From Berkiella sp050247135 (lineage in GTDB: Bacteria > Pseudomonadota > Gammaproteobacteria > Berkiellales > Berkiellaceae), in the NCBI GenBank assembly GCA_050247135.1, contig JBFWUT010000012.1, forward strand, positions 7,788 to 71,787: a stretch of 64,000 bases of DNA, read 5' to 3'. Positions 17,497-26,521 of the stretch are shown here, piece after piece (position 1 is the stretch's first letter; each line of letters starts with the position of its first letter). The position numbers and the translations under genes were made by a program. Under the pieces are notes generated by a model. The model made no database searches, was not told the origin of the DNA, and saw nothing but the letters and a program-made list of their open reading frames with translations.

Positions 17497-18189
17497 ATGA
17501 TTCGTGCAATGATTTTAGCTGCCGGTCGTGGCAGCCGCTTAAGGCCCTTGACTGATCATTGTCCTAAACCTTTAGTGAAGGTCGCTAATAAACCGTTGAT
17601 TGTCTATCACATTGAACAGTTGGCTAAAGCGGGTGTTAAAGAGATTGTCATCAATCTGTTTCATTTAGGCGAGCAAATCGAAAATTATCTGGGTAATGGT
17701 TCACATTGGGGGGTCAATATCGTCTATTCCCGGGAATCGACCTTATTAGAAGTTGGAGGGGGCATTTGCTCAGCATTAGAATTACTTGGTTCTGCGCCGT
17801 TTTTGATTGTTAATGGCGATATTTGGACAGATTATCCTTTTGCAAAATTACCTCAATCACCTCAAGGCCATGCGCACCTAGTGATGGTAGATAATCCAGA
17901 GCACCATTTAGCTGGAGACTATGCTTTAGCTCTTAATGGTCAATTATCCAGAAGCCTTGAGAAAACCTTAACTTACAGTGGGATCTCCGTGCTACGACCG
18001 GAACTGTTTGCAGGTATGGCTAAAGGGAGCGCCTTTCGCTTGGCGCCATTGTTTGATAGGGCGATGCTAAACCATCAACTCTATGGAGAACATTATCAAG
18101 GAGCCTGGACAGATGTTGGGACGCTCGATCGCTTGCAAAGCCTGGAAAATGCTTTAGCATTGGCCCCTTTGAAACAAAAAATTTCATAG
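17497..18189 (+). CDS. murU: N-acetylmuramate alpha-1-phosphate uridylyltransferase MurU
   Basis: The protein has 230 residues and a nucleotidyltransferase signature at the N terminus (MILAAGRGSRLRPLTD, then CPKPLVKVANKPLI). It also has LEVGGGI and VNGDIWTDYPF, where the Asp pair binds metal. Short sugar-1-phosphate uridylyltransferases next to AmgK are MurU. It converts MurNAc-alpha-1-phosphate to UDP-MurNAc. It sits 13 bases after amgK and 1 base before djlA, so the three are probably one transcript. Confidence 0.93.
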   Translation: MIRAMILAAGRGSRLRPLTDHCPKPLVKVANKPLIVYHIEQLAKAGVKEIVINLFHLGEQIENYLGNGSHWGVNIVYSRESTLLEVGGGICSALELLGSAPFLIVNGDIWTDYPFAKLPQSPQGHAHLVMVDNPEHHLAGDYALALNGQLSRSLEKTLTYSGISVLRPELFAGMAKGSAFRLAPLFDRAMLNHQLYGEHYQGAWTDVGTLDRLQSLENALALAPLKQKIS

Positions 18190-18190
18190 C

Positions 18191-19009
18191 ATGTTTATTT
18201 GGGGAAAATTAATTGGCGCGATACTTGGGGGTCTCATGGGAGGGCCCTGGGGCTTCATCATTGGCTTTACTGCGGGGCATTTTTTTGATGTTGGAATGCA
18301 GCGAGAAGGTTTTGTTACGAGTGATGTTGCCTTAGCCAAAAAAGTTTTTTTTAAAACCACCTTCATGATTATGGGATATGTTGCTAAAGCAGATGGGCGT
18401 GTGAGTGAGCGTGAAATCGAAATGGCTCGCAATGTCATGGCGCATCTGCATCTCACCCAAGACCAAAAAATGATGGCTATCGAATACTTCAATATGGGTA
18501 AAGCTAATCAATTTGATTGGGAAGCCAAATTGGATGAATTTTTGAAACATTGTGGACATCATCAACAACTGATGCAGCTATTTGTTGAGATACAATTACA
18601 AGCCGCTTTTGTTGATGGGATGCATGACCCGGCAAAACGACATGTTTTAGAAAGATTATGCGATAAATTGCATGTCCCTCCAGTGCTTCTGTCTCAAATT
18701 GAAATGCGCTTTTATGCAGAAAAGCGTTTCGAACAACAAGCTCAGGGTCAATACAACAAAGAGCGCACGCAGAGACAAACTTACTATACGCCAACTGAAC
18801 CAGAAAGCGCGTATGAGGTTCTTGGGGTGACGGCTAAAGCCACCAATCAAGAGATCAAAAAAGCTTATCGAAAATTGATGAGCCAACATCATCCCGATAA
18901 GCTTGTTTCAAAAGGTTTGCCAGAAGAAATGATCAAACTGGCTACCGAAAAAGTGCAAAAAATCCAAAAAGCTTATGAGTACATTTGCCAGCTTCGCGGC
19001 ATTAAGTGA
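18191..19009 (+). CDS. djlA: Co-chaperone DjlA
   Basis: The protein has 272 residues. A single N-terminal membrane segment (LIGAILGGLMGGPWGFIIGF, about residues 6-25) has Gly-rich packing, as in DjlA. A TerB-like helical domain covers about residues 50-165. A C-terminal J domain (about 205-270) contains YEVLGV, YRKLMSQHHPDKL and the HPD motif that stimulates the DnaK ATPase. It is anchored in the inner membrane facing the cytoplasm. It follows murU by one base; its 3' end overlaps the convergent IolC-like gene by 37 bases. Confidence 0.94.
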   Translation: MFIWGKLIGAILGGLMGGPWGFIIGFTAGHFFDVGMQREGFVTSDVALAKKVFFKTTFMIMGYVAKADGRVSEREIEMARNVMAHLHLTQDQKMMAIEYFNMGKANQFDWEAKLDEFLKHCGHHQQLMQLFVEIQLQAAFVDGMHDPAKRHVLERLCDKLHVPPVLLSQIEMRFYAEKRFEQQAQGQYNKERTQRQTYYTPTEPESAYEVLGVTAKATNQEIKKAYRKLMSQHHPDKLVSKGLPEEMIKLATEKVQKIQKAYEYICQLRGIK

Positions 19010-20823
19010 TCAATTAAAGACTCACTTTGGCATTTCTCATTCCAAAGAGCGGCCATGTTGCGTAAATTATCGCTTAGGCTCTCTACCAACATAGGATCAT
19101 CGATCTTTTTAGCAAACCATTGTTCAACGGTATTTTGGAATAATGCACGACCAGTCACTAAACCTAAACACAGTTTTTCTTTGCCGGCAATTTCTATGAG
19201 AGTAGGCAGTTGATCGAGTGAGGCAGAAATTGCATTGATAAAGATCCCTTGGCAAAACGGCGCGCCGTCTTGAATAGTTGTGTAGATATTTTCCCAAGTT
19301 CGTTGATCGCGTGGCAGGGACATTTGCCAATAGTCGGGGTAAATGCCTAATTCATAAAAGCGTTGCATGATATGGGCATGTGTTTTGGCCGTGATTAAAC
19401 TATTCATTGGCATTATCAGATCTATCAATAATGCATTTTTAGTATTGCGGCATACACTATGTAATTGTGCCAGTAATGATTCTTGTTGCCCCCGTAGACT
19501 ATAACGATCGTCTGGGTGATAGGTAACAGAAACCTTAGCAACATGATGTTTTGGCCAGTGTGTTAAAATGCTTGTTAGTTCAGAATCATGAATAAACTGC
19601 AGAGGAACCTCACCGGGTTTTTCAAGTGAGCGTGCCAGCCATGAAAGTTTGGTTGACCATGGTTTGTAACTGAAAGTGGTTTCGTCTTCCAGGATAATCC
19701 CGGCTGCGGGCGACTTTTCAAATGCTTGCGAAATGGCTTCAGACACATATTGTTTGGCAAGATTAACTGTTTCTTCTTTGGCACCATAGGGTTCTGCCAT
19801 TTTGCGCCAAAGCTCGTTATTGCCGAGATTGATAAGAAACAAAGGTTTTTTAAGACGCTTTTGCACTGAGCTGTAGCAAAGATTGGCAAAAAATGGAGAT
19901 TGAATGATTCGTGCAAACACCTTATTTTGATGGCTGATAAAAAAGTTTAAAGTATCAAGGCTAGGTGAGCTACCATTTAATTCTGTGTGTGTTTCACAAG
20001 CATTCGCAGCTTCTGCGCATTGCTCAAGTGTTTTTTCATGCAACCATGCTGCTAAAAATCCTGTTGTGCAAGCATGGATATCGACTTTATTAACTTCTGA
20101 GAAACCACGATGCTGGCAAACAGAAGGTACGTAGCAGGCTTGTTTGCCTTTAACGACTAACAATGCGGTTGTTAACTGTGAGAAGGACGTTAATGCAGAG
20201 TCAATATTTTCGGCATTGCTAAGCTGAAGGTAATCTAATTCCTCGCCTATAATAACGTCACATAATGCGAATAGACTGCTCATATCAAATGGATCTTTTT
20301 CATTCCGTTTAGGTAATTGATTAACCTGCAGAATGATTTTGACTTGATGCTCTTTTGCCTTTTGAATGGTCTCCAAGAGATTGCTTATATTTGAGGCATT
20401 TTGCAACCATGTACTTAAGATAAGCAAAGCGCGACTTTTATTTATAAAATTCTCATTTAATTCTTTAGTGGTGCTATCACTCGGGGCTAAACTTGCATAG
20501 GTGATCATTTGATCGGCGTCGTTATTCTGCATAACTAACGGGGTTAAATAATCCTTTGCGGTGTTGGTTTGGCTGACATCAACGCCCTCGTCTTGAAGCG
20601 TTTCAAGAATAAATTGACCCATCGCATCTTCACCGACGCTAGAAATAAGCGCGGATTTTAAAGCGAGGCGGGCAAGACCTATTGCAATTGAGGGAGCTCC
20701 CTTGCCAATGGATTTTTGGAACGAGAGCATGCTTTTTAAGGTGCTTCCCTGTTGCTCGCCTTGCAATTGTACGTGTGATGGTCCTAATACAACGATATCG
20801 AATAATTTATTTGATTTTTTCAT
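18973..20823 (-). CDS. IolC-DUF2090 fusion-like protein with degenerate kinase half
   Basis: A protein of about 616 residues in two parts. Residues 1-310 follow the PfkB sugar-kinase fold of 5-dehydro-2-deoxygluconokinase (IolC), with GLARLALKSALISSVGEDAMGQF near residue 50. Residues 320-616 match the DUF2090 aldolase-like part of known IolC fusions (VTYHPDDRYSL, YPDYWQMSL, CLGLVTGRALF). The PfkB signature that should contain GAGD reads DIHACTTGFLAAWL, so the catalytic Asp is missing, and the N-terminal GG.P motif reads GKGAP. The kinase half may be inactive. ATG 20823 is supported by an AGGGA site. No other myo-inositol catabolic genes are nearby. Confidence 0.75.
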   Translation of the reverse strand: MKKSNKLFDIVVLGPSHVQLQGEQQGSTLKSMLSFQKSIGKGAPSIAIGLARLALKSALISSVGEDAMGQFILETLQDEGVDVSQTNTAKDYLTPLVMQNNDADQMITYASLAPSDSTTKELNENFINKSRALLILSTWLQNASNISNLLETIQKAKEHQVKIILQVNQLPKRNEKDPFDMSSLFALCDVIIGEELDYLQLSNAENIDSALTSFSQLTTALLVVKGKQACYVPSVCQHRGFSEVNKVDIHACTTGFLAAWLHEKTLEQCAEAANACETHTELNGSSPSLDTLNFFISHQNKVFARIIQSPFFANLCYSSVQKRLKKPLFLINLGNNELWRKMAEPYGAKEETVNLAKQYVSEAISQAFEKSPAAGIILEDETTFSYKPWSTKLSWLARSLEKPGEVPLQFIHDSELTSILTHWPKHHVAKVSVTYHPDDRYSLRGQQESLLAQLHSVCRNTKNALLIDLIMPMNSLITAKTHAHIMQRFYELGIYPDYWQMSLPRDQRTWENIYTTIQDGAPFCQGIFINAISASLDQLPTLIEIAGKEKLCLGLVTGRALFQNTVEQWFAKKIDDPMLVESLSDNLRNMAALWNEKCQSESLIDHLMPRSWQMYS

Positions 20824-20901
20824 AAAGCGTCCCTGGGTAGCGTATAGCATTCATTGAGTAAAGGACGAAAGTGCTGAGATCACAAGGTAGGTGAAGCTGT
20901 T

Positions 20902-20938
20902 GATTTTCCCTCTTTAATCAGCGTAAAGAGGGAAAATC
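20902..20938 (-). terminator. Hairpin after the TetR gene
   Basis: A perfect 15-base inverted repeat, GATTTTCCCTCTTTA and its complement, with a seven-base loop. It lies 10 bases after the tetR stop on the minus strand and before the iolC-like gene. The stem is AT-rich and no clear U tract follows, so it may be a weak terminator or an mRNA-stabilising hairpin. Confidence 0.55.
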
Positions 20939-20948
20939 GATTGATATT

Positions 20949-21515
20949 TTAAACAGTAGCCAACCACTCTTGTAAAGATTGACTTTGTTTTTGCATGTAT
21001 TGGGGTTCCTTAAAGGTTAAGGTCAGTAAATTCATACCTTGGATACCCGATAAAAAGTAAGAAGCCAGTTGGTAAGAACGTTCGCCTTGACCCAGCTCCA
21101 TAAATTGCGATTCAAGCCATTTCAAAATGTCAGCCATGAGCTTGGAAGCCGCATTAGATAAAATGCCACCTTGTTTGCCAAGTTCCTGACATAGGCTGCC
21201 AATAACACAACCAAAACGAGCTAAAGTTTCCGATTGGGTTGCATTGTATTCTAGCAATGCGCATAAGCGTTGCTTAACGTCAGGGATTTGCTCCCATTGC
21301 TGAAACAATGAACGCCATTCATTGGTCCGTTTTTGCAGAACAGCATCCATGATGGCTTCTTTCGTTTTAAAGTAGTAGTAAACGTTTCCCAACGGTACAT
21401 CGGCTAGTTTGGCGATGTCGGCAAGTGTTGTGGTGTGAAAGGTTTGTTCGTAAATTAGCTTATCAGCTGCCTGAATTAACCGTTCCCGTTTATCATTTCT
21501 TCTTGCTCTTGGCAT
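20949..21515 (-). CDS. TetR/AcrR family transcriptional regulator
   Basis: The protein has 188 residues. The N-terminal helix-turn-helix is typical of TetR (TLADIAKLADVPLGNVYYYFKTKEAI, about residues 30-55). The C-terminal ligand domain contains CVIGSLCQELGKQG, a pattern found in AcrR-like TetR_C domains. It probably represses itself or a neighbour. The divergent pagL gene is 243 bases away, and a spaced inverted repeat lies just upstream of tetR. The ligand is unknown. Confidence 0.9.
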   Translation of the reverse strand: MPRARRNDKRERLIQAADKLIYEQTFHTTTLADIAKLADVPLGNVYYYFKTKEAIMDAVLQKRTNEWRSLFQQWEQIPDVKQRLCALLEYNATQSETLARFGCVIGSLCQELGKQGGILSNAASKLMADILKWLESQFMELGQGERSYQLASYFLSGIQGMNLLTLTFKEPQYMQKQSQSLQEWLATV

Positions 21516-21540
21516 GGTATTCTCCCTTTACTTCTATATG

Positions 21541-21585
21541 TTCCAGCCGATATTAAATGACTTAGTTGTACGAGAAAGGCTGGAA
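21541..21585. promoter_or_regulatory. Spaced inverted repeat upstream of tetR (possible operator)
   Basis: TTCCAGCC (21541-21548) and GGCTGGAA (21578-21585) form a perfect eight-base inverted repeat 29 bases apart, starting 26 bases upstream of the tetR start codon. It could be an autoregulatory operator, although the spacing is longer than usual for one TetR dimer site. The remainder of the tetR-pagL gap (21586-21758) is AT-rich without a clear promoter. Confidence 0.3.
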
Positions 21586-21758
21586 TATTAACATAAGTTG
21601 CTTTGCTTGTCATAGACCTCATAATAAAAATTTTCTGTGGAATTATCAGAAAAAACTAAAATCTCAATTTTTTTGAGATAAAGTGGAATTATGCATTTTT
21701 CTGTCTAAACTACAAATAAACTCTTTGATCTTAGGGAAGAGAACAAGGCGGTTTAGTT

Positions 21759-22319
21759 ATGAATAAAACTATTATACAGACAGTAATGCTGTTGCTCTTC
21801 AGCTTACCGGCTGCTGCAAACTTAGGCATTGCCATCAGTAGCGGACAGGGTATCCACGACATCACTCCCTATCGATTTTCTCTTTCTTGGGGCTTTGGCC
21901 CCGTATGGCGACGAGATGAATTGTGGGGGCTCAATATAGCCTGGGAAAATAGTTATGCCTTTTGGAACGGTCCGCAAAGACCAGAATTAGCAGAAGGCAG
22001 GGCAACTGACTTGCAAGCGGCGACCTCAGGCCCTATGTTAAGATGGCAAAGACGTTCGCCTTATCCGGTTACCCACATTGTGCCGTATACTGAGTTGGGT
22101 GTTGGACTATCATGGCTTTCCGAAACAGAAATTCAAGGACGTGTTTTATCTTTACATTTCCAATTTGAAGACAAATTTGGTTTAGGCATGCGTTTTGGCA
22201 AAAAACAGCAATATGATTTGTCCATGAGGGCCTATCATTATTCCAACGCGTCGATTAAACGCCCCAATAGTGGTGTTAACATGGCGATGGCTAGCTTTGG
22301 CGTCTGGTTTCCAACCTAG
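21759..22319 (+). CDS. pagL: Lipid A 3-O-deacylase PagL family protein
   Basis: The protein has 186 residues with a signal peptide (MNKTIIQTVMLLLFSLPAAA) and an alternating-strand pattern expected for an eight-stranded outer-membrane barrel. Near the C terminus it carries HYSNASIKRPNSGVN, the PagL active-site motif with the catalytic His and Ser and the Asn/Pro-Asn context. PagL removes the 3-linked acyl chain from lipid A and can soften immune recognition. It ends with an aromatic C-terminal segment (FGVWFPT), usual for outer-membrane proteins. Confidence 0.85.
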   Translation: MNKTIIQTVMLLLFSLPAAANLGIAISSGQGIHDITPYRFSLSWGFGPVWRRDELWGLNIAWENSYAFWNGPQRPELAEGRATDLQAATSGPMLRWQRRSPYPVTHIVPYTELGVGLSWLSETEIQGRVLSLHFQFEDKFGLGMRFGKKQQYDLSMRAYHYSNASIKRPNSGVNMAMASFGVWFPT

Positions 22320-22415
22320 TCTTCATTGCTTTATCTTCTGTGACCATTTATTAATTGCACCGTTAAAATGACTCAGGTAAAGTTTCGCTATCCATGTTAA
22401 AACACGAGTCGTTCC

Positions 22416-23096
22416 ATGCAAAAATACGCGATCGCGCCCTCCATTCTTTCCGCTGATTTCGCACGCTTAGGTGAAGAAGTCGATTCTGTGCTCAAAGCCG
22501 GTGCAGATATTGTACATTTTGATGTGATGGACAACCATTACGTTCCCAATCTCACGATTGGCCCCATGGTTTGTGAAGCATTACGAAAATTTGGTGTGAC
22601 AGCACCCATTGATGTACATCTCATGGTGAGTCCTGTTGATTCTTTAATTTCACAATTTGCTAAAGCGGGTGCGAGTTATATCACTTTTCATCCCGAAGCA
22701 AGCCAACACATTGATAGAAGCTTACAGCTTATTAAAGAAAGTGGCTGTAAGGCAGGGCTTGTGTTTAATCCAGCGACACCGCTGCATGTTTTATCTCATG
22801 TGCTAGACAAAATTGATATGATCTTATTAATGTCAGTTAATCCTGGTTTTGGTGGACAACAATTTATTCCATCGGTGATGCCTAAAATCCGCGAAGCCAG
22901 AAAAATCATTGACGCATCCGGTTTGCCTATCCGTTTGGAAGTAGATGGTGGTATCAAAACCGATAATATTGGTGAGATTGCTAAAGCTGGCGCAGATACT
23001 TTTGTTGCAGGCTCTGCGATCTTTAACAGCAAACCCTATGTGGATACCATTAAAAAAATGCGTGCTGAAATTGAGAGGGCTGTAAGTAACTCGTAA
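22416..23096 (+). CDS. rpe: Ribulose-phosphate 3-epimerase
   Basis: The protein has 226 residues, a TIM barrel with the family's metal and catalytic motifs. These are APSILSADFARLGEE, VHFDVMDNHYVPNLT (with His and Asp metal ligands), DVHLMV, MSVNPGFGGQ and LEVDGGI. It interconverts ribulose-5-phosphate and xylulose-5-phosphate in the pentose-phosphate pathway. It is followed by a palindromic repeat and the fused E1 dehydrogenase gene. gph and trpE, the usual partners in some relatives, are not adjacent. Confidence 0.97.
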   Translation: MQKYAIAPSILSADFARLGEEVDSVLKAGADIVHFDVMDNHYVPNLTIGPMVCEALRKFGVTAPIDVHLMVSPVDSLISQFAKAGASYITFHPEASQHIDRSLQLIKESGCKAGLVFNPATPLHVLSHVLDKIDMILLMSVNPGFGGQQFIPSVMPKIREARKIIDASGLPIRLEVDGGIKTDNIGEIAKAGADTFVAGSAIFNSKPYVDTIKKMRAEIERAVSNS

Positions 23097-23102
23097 AATT
23101 CT

Positions 23103-23180
23103 GTCATTGCGACCGCGAGTGGGAAGCAATCCAGAAACTTTCTTGAACAGTTTGGATTGCTTCGCTACGCTCGCAATGAC
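23103..23180. repeat. Palindromic intergenic repeat (GTCATTGCGA type)
   Basis: The left arm starts GTCATTGCGACC and ends AAGCAATCCA. The right arm starts TGGATTGCTTCGC and ends GCTCGCAATGAC. The arms (23103-23133 and 23153-23180) pair over most of their length with a 19-base centre. This GTCATTGCGAGC...GCAATCC type of palindrome is common between genes in many intracellular Gammaproteobacteria and Rickettsiales. It lies just after the rpe stop and before the E1 fusion gene, so it could also fold in the transcript. Confidence 0.85.
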
Positions 23181-23201
23181 GAATTTAGGAAAAGCGAATA
23201 G

Positions 23202-25349
23202 ATGGAACTTAACCGAGCAAAAATAGTCGACGAAAACTTCACTCGCAGAGTATTAGCTCATGATTTCCCCATTGCTAAAAGCTCAACCACTCCTCAAGAT
23301 GCAGGGCTTGATAAAAACACCTTTTTAGAATTGTTCGAGTCACAGCTGCTGTCGCGTCATTTAGATCTGCTGGCGCGGAAACTTCGCGAACAACAACAAG
23401 GAGTATATACCATTGGCAGTTCGGGGCATGAAGGTAATGCGGCCCTAGCGAGAGTTTTTCGCAAAACAGATATGGCCTTCCTGCATTATCGAAGTGCGGC
23501 ATTTGTGATTGAGCGGGCAAGAAAAGAGCCTAGTATTGATATCATCATGGATCAAGTGCTGTCCTTAGTTGCCAGTAGTGATGATCCGATTAGTGGAGGG
23601 CGACACAAAGTGTTTGGCAGTGTCCCTCTTGCTATCCCGCCACAAACGAGTACCATTGCCTCTCATTTACCCAAAGCTTTAGGTTGTGCTCTTTCTTTGA
23701 CTCTGGCCAAAACCTTGAAGTTAGACCAGCAAACGAAACTCCCGCACGATAGCGTGATTCTGTGTAGCTTTGGCGATGCCTCTATTAATCACTCCACTGC
23801 TCAAGGGGCTTTAAATGCAGCAAGTTGGACTCGTGAGGCACAAATACCGTTACCATTAATTTGGATCTGTGAAGATAATGGTATTGGTATTTCAGTGCCA
23901 ACTCCCACTAATTGGATAGAAAATAATGTTAGCCATAGATTGGGCCTTCATTATATCGCTTGTGACGGGCAAAACTTGAGCGATGTTTATTTGGCGGCAA
24001 AAAAAGCAGAAAGTCTTGCAAGAAAAAAAGGCCAAATGGTTTTTTTGCATTTCAAAACAGTACGCTTGCTAGGACATGCAGGTTCAGATATAGAATCTCA
24101 GTATCATTCATTAGCTCAGATTGAGAAAGAAGAAGCAGACGATCCATTGCTTCATTCGGCGAGGATCCTCATAGAGAATCAATGGCTGGATGCAAAAGAG
24201 ATCATCTCCTGCTATGAGATGAGTCGAAATCGTGTAACGACATGCGCGCAACAAGCAATAGATCACCCAAAATTAACAACAAAAGAAGCGGTCATGGCGC
24301 CTATCGTTCCTCCTGTGAATCATAGACCTTTACCGGAGCCGATTAACAACAAAATTGAGTCACCATCTTTAAACATGGCTCAAAGCATTAATCGCGCGTT
24401 AGCTGATATTTTGTCACAGTATCCACAAGCGTTAGTATTCGGCGAAGATGTTGCTAAAAAAGGTGGCGTTTATCGAGTGACGGCCGATTTGCAAGCGCGC
24501 TTTGGCAAAGTCAGAGTGTATGATACTCTGCTAGATGAACAAACCATTTTAGGCACTGCTATCGGTTTGGCACATAATGGGTTTATTCCCATTCCTGAAA
24601 TTCAATTTTTAGCTTACACCCATAATGCGGTTGATCAAATAAGAGGGGAAGCTGCAACGTTATCTTTTTTTTCTAATGGTCAATACACCAACCCCATGGT
24701 GATCCGCATCCCTGGGCTTGCCTACCAAAAGGGATTTGGTGGGCACTTTCATAATGATAATGCGATTGGCTTTTTGCGCGAGATCCCAGGATTAGTTGTT
24801 GTTTGTCCTTCTAGCCCCACTGATGCGGCTTCTTTGTTAAAAGAAGCGGTCAGACTTGCCTATCAAGAACAACGCGTTGTCGTTTTTTTAGAACCAATTG
24901 CCTTATATATGTTGAAAGACTATCACTTACCAGAAACCGCGCCCACGGCGACTGCAATGGGTGAGATAGGTCTTGAAGGTGATATGCATAGCAACAAAAT
25001 CATCATCAGCTATGGTAATGGCATGTATCTTGCCCGGCAGGCGGCTAAGATTTTACAATCACAGTATAACATCCGTGTTAAATTAATTGATTTACGTTGG
25101 TTAGCACCTTTACCATTTGCAGCGTTACAAGAAGCTCTTAAAGATTCAAAAGAGGTGATTATTGTTGATGAATGCAGGAAAACGGGATCACTCAGTGAAC
25201 AATTAGTTACCTATTTGGTGGAAAATGTTTCTCCCATCCCTGTCATCAAAAGAGTTTGTGCACAGGATTCTTTTATACCTATTGGCAATGCTTGGCAAAC
25301 GATTTTGCCAAATTGCCAAGATATCGTAGATTGCGTGAGGAGCAAGTAA
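23202..25349 (+). CDS. Fused E1 alpha-beta subunit of a branched-chain-type 2-oxo acid dehydrogenase
   Basis: The protein has 715 residues and joins two subunits usually encoded separately. Residues 1 to about 370 are the alpha part: SGHEGNAAL, FLHYRSAAFVI, and the thiamine-diphosphate motif starting GDASINHSTAQGALN and ending CEDNGIGIS. Residues 385-715 are the beta part: VFGEDVAKKGGVYRVT, LLDEQTILGTAIGLA, EIQFLAYTHNA and RIPGLAYQKG. Such E1 enzymes decarboxylate 2-oxo acids and pass the acyl group to a lipoyl E2, not seen here. The gene is followed after four bases by glutaryl-CoA dehydrogenase, so an acyl-CoA product used next door is possible. Confidence 0.88.
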   Translation: MELNRAKIVDENFTRRVLAHDFPIAKSSTTPQDAGLDKNTFLELFESQLLSRHLDLLARKLREQQQGVYTIGSSGHEGNAALARVFRKTDMAFLHYRSAAFVIERARKEPSIDIIMDQVLSLVASSDDPISGGRHKVFGSVPLAIPPQTSTIASHLPKALGCALSLTLAKTLKLDQQTKLPHDSVILCSFGDASINHSTAQGALNAASWTREAQIPLPLIWICEDNGIGISVPTPTNWIENNVSHRLGLHYIACDGQNLSDVYLAAKKAESLARKKGQMVFLHFKTVRLLGHAGSDIESQYHSLAQIEKEEADDPLLHSARILIENQWLDAKEIISCYEMSRNRVTTCAQQAIDHPKLTTKEAVMAPIVPPVNHRPLPEPINNKIESPSLNMAQSINRALADILSQYPQALVFGEDVAKKGGVYRVTADLQARFGKVRVYDTLLDEQTILGTAIGLAHNGFIPIPEIQFLAYTHNAVDQIRGEAATLSFFSNGQYTNPMVIRIPGLAYQKGFGGHFHNDNAIGFLREIPGLVVVCPSSPTDAASLLKEAVRLAYQEQRVVVFLEPIALYMLKDYHLPETAPTATAMGEIGLEGDMHSNKIIISYGNGMYLARQAAKILQSQYNIRVKLIDLRWLAPLPFAALQEALKDSKEVIIVDECRKTGSLSEQLVTYLVENVSPIPVIKRVCAQDSFIPIGNAWQTILPNCQDIVDCVRSK

Positions 25350-25353
25350 TTAT

Positions 25354-26514
25354 ATGGAAGATTTATTTCGCCTTGATGATAATTTTACGCAGGAAGAAAA
25401 ATTGATCAGGGATTCTACACGTCGTTTTGTGGATGATGAAGTGTTGCCTATCATTGCTGATAGCTACGAGAAAGCGATTTTTCCTAAGGAACTCATCAAA
25501 AAAGTAGCCAATCTCGGTTTACTAGGTATGACTCTTCCTGAAAACTATGGCGGTGCTAATGCCAGTAGCGTAGCCTATGGCTTAGTCTGTCAAGAGTTGG
25601 AGCGTGGTGATAGTGGATTACGTAGTTTTGTTTCAGTGCAAAGTTCACTATGCATGTATCCTATATTTGCTTATGGTAATGATGAACAGAAACAACATTT
25701 TTTACCATTAATGGCAAAAGGCGAAAAAATTGGCTGCTTTGGTTTAACTGAACCAGATTCGGGCTCTGATCCTGCTAGCATGAAAACACATGCTAAAAAA
25801 GTGAAAGATGGTTGGCAACTATCGGGATCTAAAATGTGGATTACGAATGCCACGATTGCGGATCTGGCTATTATTTGGGCAAAAGATGATCAAGGTTTGG
25901 TCAGAGGATTTATTGTTGAAAAAGAATTTAAAGGCTTTAAAGCCAATGAAATCCATCACAAAATGTCCTTACGTGCATCGATAACGGGTGAAATCGTTTT
26001 AGAAGACTGTTTTGTGCCCGACAGTCATTTATTACCGGGTACCCAAAAAGGTTTAGCTTGTGCGCTGGGCTGCCTAACGAAAGCGCGCTATGGCATAGCT
26101 TGGGGAGCGATGGGAGCAGCAATGGCGTGTTATGAAGCAGCGCTCTCTTATGCTAAGGATCGCACGCAGTTTGGCAAACCGATAGGTTCTTTTCAGCTTA
26201 TTCAAGCTGATTTAGTCGATATGATAAGCGAAATCATTAAAGCGCAAGCTATCAATTTGCAGCTAGGTCGTTTGAATGATCAAAATCGTGGCACCTATGT
26301 GATGGTTTCACTTGCTAAGATGAACGCCTGCAAAGAAGCTTTGAAAATTGCACGTAAAGCTCGCAATATTTTAGGGGCTAATGGTATTAGTCTTGAATAT
26401 CATGTTATTCGTCATATGGCGAATTTAGAATCGGTCTTCACCTATGAGGGCACCGATAATATGCATCACCTAATTGTCGGCAAGCATATTACCGGTTTAG
26501 ACGCCTTCAGCTAA
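25354..26514 (+). CDS. gcdH: Glutaryl-CoA dehydrogenase (acyl-CoA dehydrogenase family)
   Basis: The protein has 386 residues with full acyl-CoA dehydrogenase architecture. CFGLTEPDSGSDP and KMWITNATIADLAIIWAK form the FAD and substrate region. KMSLRASITGEIVLEDCFVP is typical of glutaryl-CoA dehydrogenase, and TYEGTDNMHHLIVG carries the catalytic Glu. The enzyme oxidatively decarboxylates glutaryl-CoA to crotonyl-CoA in lysine and tryptophan breakdown. It lies four bases behind the E1 fusion gene and is probably in the same operon. Specificity is inferred from motifs only. Confidence 0.88.
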   Translation: MEDLFRLDDNFTQEEKLIRDSTRRFVDDEVLPIIADSYEKAIFPKELIKKVANLGLLGMTLPENYGGANASSVAYGLVCQELERGDSGLRSFVSVQSSLCMYPIFAYGNDEQKQHFLPLMAKGEKIGCFGLTEPDSGSDPASMKTHAKKVKDGWQLSGSKMWITNATIADLAIIWAKDDQGLVRGFIVEKEFKGFKANEIHHKMSLRASITGEIVLEDCFVPDSHLLPGTQKGLACALGCLTKARYGIAWGAMGAAMACYEAALSYAKDRTQFGKPIGSFQLIQADLVDMISEIIKAQAINLQLGRLNDQNRGTYVMVSLAKMNACKEALKIARKARNILGANGISLEYHVIRHMANLESVFTYEGTDNMHHLIVGKHITGLDAFS

Positions 26515-26521
26515 AACGGCA

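Noticed and set aside
18973..20823. A myo-inositol catabolic cluster
   Set aside because: Only the IolC-like fusion is here, with a degraded kinase motif.
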